Below are positions 35,628 through 43,146 of a stretch of 64,000 nucleotides of DNA, piece by piece. This stretch comes from Leeuwenhoekiella blandensis MED217 (GTDB taxonomy: Bacteria > Bacteroidota > Bacteroidia > Flavobacteriales > Flavobacteriaceae). Within the stretch, counting starts at the first letter, position 1, and each line of letters begins with the position of its first letter. The notes below the pieces were generated by a model. It was not told the origin of the DNA, did not search any database, and was given only the letters and a program-made list of their open reading frames with translations. The position numbers were made by a program, and so were the translations under genes. The stretch spans positions 661,849 to 725,848 of the forward strand of contig NZ_CH672395.1 in NCBI RefSeq assembly GCF_000152985.1. The letters run 5' to 3'.

Positions 35628-37261
35628 AAATTTCAGAAAAATACTATCCTTATCTTTTAATAGCCGCGTGCCTGCTGCTGTTTTTCCCGCATCTCGATGT
35701 GTTGTATGCCAACATTATGGAAGCGCGTAATTTCAATACCGCGCGTGAAATGCTGGAACATAACAATTGGGTATTGACCACAATGAACGGTGAAGCGCGT
35801 TATGAAAAGCCACCTCTGCCCACGTGGCTAGCTGCGATTTCTGCGGGTGTTTTTGGAATCACCAAGTTATGGGCCTTGCGGTTGCCTTCAGCGATTATTA
35901 GCACGGTTTTAGTGCTCTTTAGTTTCTCGCTTTCGCGGAAGCGTTTAAAGCTAAGTGCAAAGCAAAGTCTTTATGCAAGTATGATTCTTGCTACTTCTTT
36001 TTACATTTTATTCTCTGGAAGAAACGGTACCTGGGACATTTTTGCACACGCGTTTATGCTAGGTGGTATTTATTTCCTCTTTCAGTTTTTTAATACGACC
36101 GTTCAAAAATATCGCAACGCCGCACTAGCCGGTCTGTTCATCGGGCTTTCGTTTATGAGTAAAGGGCCGGTAAGTCATTTCGCTTTATTCCTGCCATTTT
36201 TAATTGCCTATATCTGGGTGTTTAAATTAAGAACTTATAAAAATCGAATTTCCCCATTTACGTTATTGCTCTTGATCACACTAGGCTTGAGTTCGTGGTG
36301 GGCACTAGTCATTTATTTTGGTGATGCCGATACGGCTGCGGTAATAGCCGACAAGGAAACTACCGCCTGGGCAAACCGTAATACGAGACCTTTTTACTAT
36401 TACTGGAGCTTTTTTACACAAAGCGGAATTTGGACCATTCCGGCATTTGTGAGTCTGCTGTATCCGTATTTAAAAACCCGGGTTGCTAATCTTAAAGCCT
36501 ATCGTTTCAGTCTAATCTGGACTTTTGCGGCTGTGGTGCTTTTATCCTGTATCCCTGAAAAAAAATCAAGATATCTATTGCCGGTGCTTATTCCGTTAGC
36601 TTTAAATACCAGTTTTTATATCGAATATCTGGTGCGTCGTTTTTCAGTATTAAAAGATAAACGAGAAACGTTTCCCGTTTTTTTCAATTTCGGAATCATC
36701 GCTACAGTCGCTATTTTAGTCCCGGTAGCCGGCTTTTTTTTGCTGCAGGACAACCTCAAAGGTTTATGGATCTGGTATGTTCTTTTGAGTCTGGCGACGT
36801 TAATCATCGGGTTTTTAATGTTTCGGTTTTTGGCAAAGCGAAAGATAGAGCGTGTCTTTTTCCTGGTGATCATTTTCACGTGTGCCGTAGTTACTTTAGG
36901 GTTTCCGTTAGTTCGTGCGAGTTATACTAATGAGGATTACGCCAAGCTAGCGCCAAAGGTAGCAACACTTCTAGAAGAAGAACTTCCGCTGTATTTATTT
37001 GAAAATTCTTCCCCAGAACTTATTTGGGATCTTGGGCAGCGGGTGCCGGTTTTAAGAGACCGCGAGGGGTTGAAATTACCAGAAAATGATCGTTTTTATT
37101 TAATTGTAGAACAAGAGCGCGAAGCAGAAATTACGGAGTTATTAAATACGTATAACTTAGAATTAATGCGCTGCTACGACGGAAACATTACCACCAAGGC
37201 AGATCGTAATTACAAAACGCGAAGAATAGGCTGTTTGTATCTCGTTGAAGCCAAAAATTAA
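35624..37261 (+). CDS. ArnT/PMT-like GT-C glycosyltransferase (family 39/83 type)
   Basis: The 545-residue polytopic protein has about twelve hydrophobic segments. The first periplasmic loop carries the ArnT/PMT signature: NIMEARNFNTAREML, then NNWVLTTMNGEARYEKPPLPTWL, with the conserved acidic residue and the Glu-Lys-Pro-Pro. A soluble C-terminal domain (about 440-545) follows. Such enzymes take a sugar from a polyprenyl-phosphate donor and transfer it to lipid A, protein or another envelope acceptor on the periplasmic side. The upstream GT2 gene likely makes the donor. It starts in the ATGA overlap with the LAB_N gene, and its stop shares TTAA with the convergent GT gene. Confidence 0.87.
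   Translation: MKISEKYYPYLLIAACLLLFFPHLDVLYANIMEARNFNTAREMLEHNNWVLTTMNGEARYEKPPLPTWLAAISAGVFGITKLWALRLPSAIISTVLVLFSFSLSRKRLKLSAKQSLYASMILATSFYILFSGRNGTWDIFAHAFMLGGIYFLFQFFNTTVQKYRNAALAGLFIGLSFMSKGPVSHFALFLPFLIAYIWVFKLRTYKNRISPFTLLLLITLGLSSWWALVIYFGDADTAAVIADKETTAWANRNTRPFYYYWSFFTQSGIWTIPAFVSLLYPYLKTRVANLKAYRFSLIWTFAAVVLLSCIPEKKSRYLLPVLIPLALNTSFYIEYLVRRFSVLKDKRETFPVFFNFGIIATVAILVPVAGFFLLQDNLKGLWIWYVLLSLATLIIGFLMFRFLAKRKIERVFFLVIIFTCAVVTLGFPLVRASYTNEDYAKLAPKVATLLEEELPLYLFENSSPELIWDLGQRVPVLRDREGLKLPENDRFYLIVEQEREAEITELLNTYNLELMRCYDGNITTKADRNYKTRRIGCLYLVEAKN
35928..35943. repeat. Near-palindrome CGCTTTCGCGGAAGCG
   Basis: This 16-mer inside the GT-C gene differs at one base from the perfect palindrome CGCTTTCGCGAAAGCG found at 40512-40527. 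Confidence 0.5.
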
Positions 37262-38661
37262 ACCTGAATTTCCTGTGTTTTCTTACGGGATAACTCCCAA
37301 GTAAAAAATCCTAGAACTATCAGATATTCCGCAGCGATCAACCATGGGTTTTCGTCAACCTGATCGATTTTATAGGCTGAATAACTTAGGAAAACGATAA
37401 AGCTCCAAACCAGTGCGAAACGGTAACGCGTGAAAACAGAAAGCACTAATGGAGTCGCAACATACCAAGGATGAACAGTAGTGGAGCATAGGAAGTATAA
37501 GGAAGTTCCTAAAAGTAGTGTGCTCATCAATTGTTGCTTGCTATTGCTTTTTCTGAATAAAGCGAGGAGCAGTAAACCGAAGATGACCACAACTGGTAGT
37601 ATTTTCCCGGCAGTTGCAATAATGTTGTATCCTTTCACTTGAAAGCCGATCCATCGAATGATGTAATATACACTGGCATTGAATTCAAATTTTTGAAACC
37701 AAAGTCCGATGGTTTGAGAGAAATGTGCGACTAATTCTTCCGTAAAAAACGGTGCAAAGCTGAATATAAAAACTGCGATTACAACAGCATAATAGCGCAC
37801 TAATTTCCAGAGCGATTGCAGCGGTTTTTCAGTGAGATACTTAAAAGGTTTTGAGTTTTCTTCAGTTTTTGAATGTGCTGCTGCCAAATACTGAAAGAAT
37901 AACGGAAGCATCAGCAACGGCAATAATTTTACAGAAATGGAAAGCCCCATCAAGAGCGCCGACCAGAACCAGTTTCCTCTGAATAAAAGATAGAGAGAAG
38001 CCATCAAGAAGAATAACATTACACCTTCAAAGTGCAGATTGCCGGTAAGCTCGATGATGATAAACGGATTTAAAAAATACCAGAAGATTTGATGTGCGGG
38101 TAGGTTGAGCTGTTTGAGTAATTTCCTTCCGATCCATAGAATGCCTATATCTGCGGCGAAACAGGATAGGCGTAAAACGATCACTCCTCCTAGAATCGAG
38201 TTTCCGCTTAAAATACCCGAAAGCCAAAAGAAAAACTGATTTACAGGTGGATAATTTGAAAAGTGTTTCCGGCTTAAAGCGCCCATTCCATCTAATAATT
38301 CCTGAGCTTGAGTGATGGGCAGCTGCCCTAAAGCTTGCCATTGATCTGGTGTATTTAGATAAGGGTTGAGTCCTTCTGCAAGTAATCTTCCATCCCACAA
38401 AAACCTGAAATAATCTTGAGAGAGATTCGGAATTGCCATAAGGAATACAAGTCGCGCAACAATCCCTAGAAAGAGCAAGATCTTAAAATTGAATTTTAAA
38501 AGAGGGATGAGTTTATAGCTCAAAAAAAAGGCGCCGGCATAAAGGCTGATGAGTCGCGTAAAATCGTGTCGCTCCAGGTCATAGGCAAAGGCTGCGTAAA
38601 ACCCCAAAAGCGTTACCGCCATTGCGAGCTGAATTTTATAAGCTTTTAATGTTTCAAGCAT
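37258..38661 (-). CDS. Polytopic GT-C glycosyltransferase (GT87/mannosyltransferase-like)
   Basis: The 467-residue protein has about twelve membrane segments. After helix 3 it carries PNLSQDYFRFLWDGRLLAEG and LNPY, a pattern seen in polyprenol-phosphate-mannose-dependent mannosyltransferases (D-x-x-R-F-x-W-D-G...G-x-N-P-Y), with the Asp likely in the active site. FSNYPPVNQFFFWLSG matches the Y-P-P loop of that group. It probably adds a hexose to an envelope glycan on the outer face of the inner membrane. It converges on the ArnT-like gene, sharing the stop overlap TTAA, and lies 55 bp downstream of a large GT2 gene on the same strand. Confidence 0.8.
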   Translation of the reverse strand: MLETLKAYKIQLAMAVTLLGFYAAFAYDLERHDFTRLISLYAGAFFLSYKLIPLLKFNFKILLFLGIVARLVFLMAIPNLSQDYFRFLWDGRLLAEGLNPYLNTPDQWQALGQLPITQAQELLDGMGALSRKHFSNYPPVNQFFFWLSGILSGNSILGGVIVLRLSCFAADIGILWIGRKLLKQLNLPAHQIFWYFLNPFIIIELTGNLHFEGVMLFFLMASLYLLFRGNWFWSALLMGLSISVKLLPLLMLPLFFQYLAAAHSKTEENSKPFKYLTEKPLQSLWKLVRYYAVVIAVFIFSFAPFFTEELVAHFSQTIGLWFQKFEFNASVYYIIRWIGFQVKGYNIIATAGKILPVVVIFGLLLLALFRKSNSKQQLMSTLLLGTSLYFLCSTTVHPWYVATPLVLSVFTRYRFALVWSFIVFLSYSAYKIDQVDENPWLIAAEYLIVLGFFTWELSRKKTQEIQV

Positions 38662-38716
38662 TAAGAAGTAGTTGAAATCCTAAAAATACAGAAACTATTT
38701 GGCTTTAAAATCTCAA

Positions 38717-40189
38717 TTAGATTCGACTAAAGATCGACTTAAAAGCGACAAATCCGAATCCTGCAAAAAGCATCAGGTGAAAAAGAATAAGTCCGAAGTC
38801 GTTTACAAGAAATGCGCTATAAATCGCGAAGCCAAAATAAAGAAAGAGCAAGCTCTCTAAGATCATATTTTTTGACAAACACTTTTTTAAGTAGATGTTT
38901 GATTTCCACTGGTTGCTCAAGGAACTGATGTTGAACTTTGGCGTACGTATAAATTCTGATTTTTTACCAAAATGGCCTTCTAAAACAGCGAGAGAGTTGT
39001 GTACACTAAAACCCATTGCCACCGAAAAGAACGTGAAAAACATCCCAATGTACTTGAAGAAATTCTTGATTCCGCCGCCGTGAATACGCTTGTACGTAAC
39101 CCAATAGCAACCAAAAAAAATGACTGTACTTATTGCAAATCCGGCGATCACGTTAAAATACCAACTGTAGGCGGGGTTGTTATTTTTGATGTATAAAATA
39201 GGAACGCTCAAAACGGCTACAAGCAATACTAAAAGAAACATACTGCTGTTGAGCAAATGAAAAAAGCTATGAAATTTAGTCTTAAAACTTACCGTGGGAT
39301 CTTTTAGCAATTTCCCATAAAGCTTCTGAAAATTCTCTGCTGCGCCTTTATTCCATCTAAATTGTTGCGAGCGTGCGGCACTTATCGCAACCGGTAATTC
39401 TGCCGGAGTTTCAACATCTTCCAGATATTTGAAATCCCATTTTTTTAATTGTGCGCGATAACTGAGATCAAGATCTTCGGTTAACGTGTCGCCTTGCCAG
39501 TTGCCGGCATCCAGAATACATGTTTTTCTCCAGATCCCCGCGGTACCGTTAAAGTTGATAAAATGATGCCCAAAGTTGCGCCCTACTTGTTCCAACACAA
39601 AGTGAAAGTCTAAAGCAAAAGCCTGAATTTTGGTAAGCAACGAATAATCTCGGTTGAGGTGCGCCCAGCGTGTTTGTACCACACCTATTTTTTCATCTTT
39701 AAAATATGGGACCGTCTTTTGTAACCAGTCAGAATTCGGTACAAAGTCTGAATCAAAAATCGCGATAAATTCACCTTTAGCAATTGCAAGCCCCTCTTTT
39801 AAAGCTCCGGCTTTAAAGCCTTTTCTATTGCTGCGCGTGATGTGTTGGATGGGGATTCCTGCTGCCTGTAAAGCTTCAATGGTGTTTCGTGTGGTTTGCA
39901 GGCTTTCATCGGTAGAATCGTCTAAAACCTGAATCTCCAATTTGTCCTTCGGATAGTCCAATTTGCTGATGTTTTCTAGCAAGCGTTCTACGACATACAG
40001 TTCATTATACAAAGGCAGTTGAATGGTCACAAATGGAATTTCTTCCGCTTTTGAAAAGTCAAAAACCGGTGCATCATCTTTCTTTTTTTTCGCTTTTAAA
40101 TAATTTAAAAGCAGGTTGAGTTGTGCCAGGCTATAAAGAAAGATCACTGTTAGCGCGAGCGTATAAATGATGACAATTGCGGTTTGCAT
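38717..40189 (-). CDS. Membrane-bound family 2 glycosyltransferase (cellulose-synthase-like)
   Basis: The 490-residue protein has one N-terminal membrane helix, a cytoplasmic GT-A domain (about 50-300) and four C-terminal membrane helices. Processive GT2 motifs are present: VTIQLPLYNE, VLDDSTDES (first Asp), AIFDSDFVP (DxD), TLTEDLDLSYRA (TED catalytic base) and QQFRWNKG (QxxRW). These fit glucomannan- or cellulose-synthase-like enzymes or ceramide-glucosyltransferase-like ones. The product cannot be inferred. Its ATG overlaps the stop of the upstream GT2 gene by one base (TAATG), so the two are coupled. Confidence 0.88.
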   Translation of the reverse strand: MQTAIVIIYTLALTVIFLYSLAQLNLLLNYLKAKKKKDDAPVFDFSKAEEIPFVTIQLPLYNELYVVERLLENISKLDYPKDKLEIQVLDDSTDESLQTTRNTIEALQAAGIPIQHITRSNRKGFKAGALKEGLAIAKGEFIAIFDSDFVPNSDWLQKTVPYFKDEKIGVVQTRWAHLNRDYSLLTKIQAFALDFHFVLEQVGRNFGHHFINFNGTAGIWRKTCILDAGNWQGDTLTEDLDLSYRAQLKKWDFKYLEDVETPAELPVAISAARSQQFRWNKGAAENFQKLYGKLLKDPTVSFKTKFHSFFHLLNSSMFLLVLLVAVLSVPILYIKNNNPAYSWYFNVIAGFAISTVIFFGCYWVTYKRIHGGGIKNFFKYIGMFFTFFSVAMGFSVHNSLAVLEGHFGKKSEFIRTPKFNISSLSNQWKSNIYLKKCLSKNMILESLLFLYFGFAIYSAFLVNDFGLILFHLMLFAGFGFVAFKSIFSRI

Positions 40190-40878
40190 TACTTAAAACT
40201 GTACTTAAAAATCCAGACTAGAATTTTCACACCGGCAAATATAGCACCTTTGACCGTTCCTGAAACTTTAGAGACGCCTATGCGGTTGCGGTATTTTACC
40301 GGTATTTCTATATACGAAAGTTTTTGTTTTAAGGCTTTAAGCTGCATTTCTACCGTCCAGCCGTAGGTTTTGTCTTCCATTTGTAAAGCAAGTAGCTTAT
40401 CATACTTAATTGCTCTAAACGGCCCTAGATCTGTAAATCGCGCATTAAAAAACCAGCGCATTAAAGTAGTCGCGAGCCAGTTGCCAAAACGTTGTGGGAA
40501 GGTCATACTTCCGCTTTCGCGAAAGCGTTTTACGCGTGCCCCAATAACAAGATCGATATCCTTTTCAATTATGGGAGTGATGAGTTCGTCGAGTTGTTCA
40601 GGATAATCGCTATAATCTCCGTCTAGAAAAACTATAATGTCTGGTTTTTGCTCTTGTGCAGCAACATACCGCATTCCTTTTAAACACGCATAGCCATAAC
40701 CGGGTCTGTCTTCCCTTAAAATTGTAGCTCCGGCTTCGACAGCACGCGTTTCGGTTTGGTCTGTTGAGTTGTTGCTTACAACAATGATCTCATTTACGTG
40801 CCGCGGAATGTCACGCACGACCAGACCAATAGAATCTTCCTCATTAAATGCGGGTATAATTACCTTAATTAGGGTCAT
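40189..40878 (-). CDS. Family 2 glycosyltransferase (polyprenyl-phosphate hexose synthase type)
   Basis: The 229-residue protein starts at the ATG at 40878 (MTLIKVIIPAFNEEDSIG). GT-A motifs are IIPAFNEEDS, EIIVVSNNSTDQT, PGYGYACLKGM and IVFLDGDYSDYPE (metal-binding DGD). The C-terminal part has DLGPFRAIKYDKLLALQM and ends in a hydrophobic stretch (GTVKGAIFAGVKILVWIF) that may attach it to the membrane. It resembles dolichyl/polyprenyl-phosphate glucose synthases. It is the first gene of the minus-strand glycosyltransferase operon and probably supplies a donor for the GT87-like enzyme two genes down. A 16-bp perfect palindrome lies inside it. Confidence 0.88.
   Translation of the reverse strand: MTLIKVIIPAFNEEDSIGLVVRDIPRHVNEIIVVSNNSTDQTETRAVEAGATILREDRPGYGYACLKGMRYVAAQEQKPDIIVFLDGDYSDYPEQLDELITPIIEKDIDLVIGARVKRFRESGSMTFPQRFGNWLATTLMRWFFNARFTDLGPFRAIKYDKLLALQMEDKTYGWTVEMQLKALKQKLSYIEIPVKYRNRIGVSKVSGTVKGAIFAGVKILVWIFKYSFK
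40512..40527. repeat. Perfect 16-bp palindrome CGCTTTCGCGAAAGCG
   Basis: A self-complementary GC-rich 16-mer within the glycosyltransferase gene (codes for KRFRES on the minus strand). A one-mismatch copy occurs at 35928-35943. Such palindromes are reported to recur in some marine flavobacterial genomes. Confidence 0.6.
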
Positions 40879-40955
40879 GAACAAAAGAGGTGTTTAAACG
40901 CGCAAAAATGCAACTTTCAAATGGTTTGATTGTTAGGTCGGTTTTTTGGGGACAC

Positions 40956-41052
40956 ACTTACGATATTAAATCTCTTAAGGATTCACGGTTTGCGGGATTT
41001 TTAAAAATTTAACATTTTGATTCAAAACCTTTTAAGTTTAAATCTCGTAAGT
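40956..41052. repeat. Imperfect 25-nt inverted repeat in an otherwise gene-free region
   Basis: The arm at 40956-40980 (ACTTACGATATTAAATCTCT...) pairs with 41028-41052 (CCTTTTAAG...TCTCGTAAGT) with a few mismatches; the outer 9-10 bases pair best. The 47-base loop is AT-rich. The region 40879-41303 has no convincing protein gene; a 34-codon frame at 40908 has no supporting features. Together with the terminator at 41180 this could be part of a small RNA. Confidence 0.5.
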
Positions 41053-41179
41053 ATAGATAATTAACACTTAGATCGATTTATATGCAAATCTAACGATCTG
41101 AAGAAACCATTTCATGTTGTATTGATTAGCCTTAATACTAAAATATTAAAGATTGTTTGTTTGTTATATGATTTGTTTT

Positions 41180-41213
41180 GAAGGCGGGAGCGCGAGTTTC
41201 CGCCTTCTTTATT
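41180..41213 (+). terminator. Orphan plus-strand terminator
   Basis: GAAGGCGG, a 12-base loop and CCGCCTTC followed by TTTATT form a GC-rich terminator oriented for plus-strand transcription. No plus-strand gene lies upstream of it; the nearest genes on both sides are on the minus strand. It suggests an unannotated plus-strand transcript ending here. Confidence 0.65.
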
Positions 41214-41272
41214 GGCGTCGCCAAAGGGTTTTGTATTCCAAGGCTTGCCTCGAGATTGAAAATTTGTTTTAA
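41208..41272 (+). repeat. Intergenic repeat, copy 2
   Basis: A diverged copy of the repeat at 34007-34070 in the same orientation: TTTATTGGCGTCGCCAAAG, then GGCTTGCCTC, then ATTGAAAA and TTGTTT. It begins in the T-tail of the orphan terminator and ends 31 bp before the next gene. Confidence 0.6.
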
Positions 41273-41303
41273 CGAATACCTGATGGTATTGTCTTGAGGT
41301 GGT

Positions 41304-41516
41304 TTACTTAATTCGCTGATTGCGCCCGACAATGAAGTAAAGTATAGATCCTAGGAAATTGAAGAATATGACAATAAGCACCCAAACGATTTTATTGTTT
41401 CCCGAAAACTCGTGGCGCACAATATCGATCAAAGCGATAATGGGAAGTATTAAGCCAAAGATGCCAAAAATTAAAATCAAAAGTATTTGCCAAGGACCTA
41501 TCATTCCGAGTATCAT
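41304..41516 (-). CDS. Small membrane protein of the PLDc_N (phospholipase D-nuclease N-terminal-like) type
   Basis: The 70-residue protein has two hydrophobic helices. The first leads into LPIIALIDIVRHEF. The second is KIVWVLIVIFFNFLGSILYFIVGRNQR, the hallmark of PLDc_N domains (W-hydrophobic-N-x-x-G-x-x-x-Y-F-x-x-G-R). The domain occurs alone in many bacteria as a small inner-membrane protein of unknown function. It stands alone between the repeat at 41208 and the 4Fe-4S gene. Confidence 0.82.
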   Translation of the reverse strand: MILGMIGPWQILLILIFGIFGLILPIIALIDIVRHEFSGNNKIVWVLIVIFFNFLGSILYFIVGRNQRIK

Positions 41517-41556
41517 AGTGTGAAAAAGTTTAGTTGTTTAAGATACATTATAAAAT

Positions 41557-43146
41557 TTAGTTTTGATTTAGATAGTCCATTAAATCAACATCATTGCCCA
41601 GAAGTACTTCGCGGCTGTTGATGCGTTTTTCGGTAGAAGCATTTTCTAATTTTAAAACACCACGCGGGCAAACTGCTGAGCAAATTCCGCAACCTACACA
41701 GCTCGCACGTACAATGTTTTCACCTTTTTGGGCATAGGCGCGTACATCGATTCCCATCTCACAATAGCTCGAGCAATTTCCGCATGAAATGCATTGACCA
41801 CCATTTGTAGTGATCCTGAATTTTGAAAATAAGCGCTGCTGAAGTCCTAAAATTGCAGCCATTGGGCAACCAAAGCGGCACCACACCCGGTTACCAAAAA
41901 TAGGGTAGAAGCCGGTGCCAATAACCCCGCTAAAAATACTACCGATTAAAAAACCATAAGTTGTGCGCAGGCTTTCTGCCGGAATTAAGAATAGCGTGCT
42001 TCCGCTGGAAAAATGAATTCCTATCAAGGCTAAAACAATGACCAAATAACCTATTGCACCGTAACGCGCGTCTTGTTTTAATTCTTCCTTTTTAAAAAGC
42101 CAGATCAAACCGAAGAGTACCGTTAGAAAAACAGCGACCGCGATGAGAAAGACATCTTTGGTTAACCAGTATTTTTCAGCGTCGTAGCCAAGATACGTAG
42201 CGACAACGGCAGTGGTCATAACCACCACAAAAACCAAAACACTGTGTACGACCCAGCGTTCTACTTTCCACGCAAATTCACTTTTATCACTTAAATGTCT
42301 GAAGGAGTCACCGGCAGTTTCTGCAAGTCCGCCACAACCACACACCCAACTGCAGTACCAGCGTTTACCATATTTGTAAGTCAATATTGGTGTAATGATA
42401 AAAATTGAAGCAATACCAAAAATTAGAAGCGCCAGACCAATAGTGCCCGAAGAGATGAAGCTATCCACGCGATACTGTTCAAAATTATAGTAATTGAGTG
42501 GCCAGATATTTTTAAGGTCATAGTACGGCAAACTAAAATCATCACTATTCAGTCGCGCCATAAACTCCGGGATTAAAAACGCAAAGGCAGTTTGGAAAAA
42601 CATCACACTTATAGTTCGTAAGCGTTCGTAGCGGTTGTGGCGGTATTTCCATAAAAACTTAATACCAAAACCTAAAATAGCAATCGTGTAGAGGGTACCA
42701 TAAACAAACCATTGGCTGGCCGGATTTCCACTTAATAATTTACTTAGCGGATCAAATAAAGCAATGAGTCCGAAGTTTTTCCCTTCGGTATTTAAGCCTA
42801 AAAGTTCAGCCTTAAAATAAAGCACAATGTAAAATCCGGTTAGTGCGAGTCCGGCAATCCAGGCGAGAAAACCCCGACTTGAAACCGATTTAAACCAGAC
42901 GCCGTCATTTTTTATTCCTGCTTGCTTATCAGAATAAGCACCGTAGGAGAATAAGACAATTCCGCCAAATAGGGCACTCAAAGCAATTGAAAGCCACAGA
43001 GTCTTGCTAGGTAGTTGCAGATTGAAAACAGCTAGGACGAGAATGAGCAATCCGCCCACGCCAAGAGCCGTGCCTAATTTTTGAATGACGTTTAGCGCTG
43101 CCGGTGGTTGACCTGTTAAAGCCATATCGCGTTGTACTCTACTCAT
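41557..43146 (-). CDS. Polytopic membrane 4Fe-4S protein (NosR/NapH/RdxA-like)
   Basis: The ATG at 43146 is chosen: it lies in an 8-bp ATGAGTAG overlap with the FAD oxidoreductase gene. The 529-residue protein has about ten membrane segments. A Cys motif YCSWVCGCGGLAE precedes the later helices, then RVWCRFGCPMAA, and finally two ferredoxin clusters: CISCGNCSSYC and CVGCGICSAVCPRGVL. This layout resembles the NosR/NapH/RdxA group, which move electrons through or at the inner membrane. Coupling to the FAD oxidoreductase suggests an NAD(P)H-to-membrane electron route. Donor and acceptor are unknown; no nos, nap or cco genes are nearby. Confidence 0.85.
   Translation of the reverse strand: MSRVQRDMALTGQPPAALNVIQKLGTALGVGGLLILVLAVFNLQLPSKTLWLSIALSALFGGIVLFSYGAYSDKQAGIKNDGVWFKSVSSRGFLAWIAGLALTGFYIVLYFKAELLGLNTEGKNFGLIALFDPLSKLLSGNPASQWFVYGTLYTIAILGFGIKFLWKYRHNRYERLRTISVMFFQTAFAFLIPEFMARLNSDDFSLPYYDLKNIWPLNYYNFEQYRVDSFISSGTIGLALLIFGIASIFIITPILTYKYGKRWYCSWVCGCGGLAETAGDSFRHLSDKSEFAWKVERWVVHSVLVFVVVMTTAVVATYLGYDAEKYWLTKDVFLIAVAVFLTVLFGLIWLFKKEELKQDARYGAIGYLVIVLALIGIHFSSGSTLFLIPAESLRTTYGFLIGSIFSGVIGTGFYPIFGNRVWCRFGCPMAAILGLQQRLFSKFRITTNGGQCISCGNCSSYCEMGIDVRAYAQKGENIVRASCVGCGICSAVCPRGVLKLENASTEKRINSREVLLGNDVDLMDYLNQN

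Noticed and set aside
40908..41012. 34-codon open frame in the gene-free stretch upstream of the orphan terminator
   Set aside because: Too short to judge, with no family resemblance; it crosses the first arm of the inverted repeat. It remains possible but is not supported.
41138..41332. 64-codon open frame on the minus strand
   Set aside because: It overlaps the 3' end of the PLDc_N gene, runs through the intergenic repeat and the orphan terminator, and has no recognisable features.
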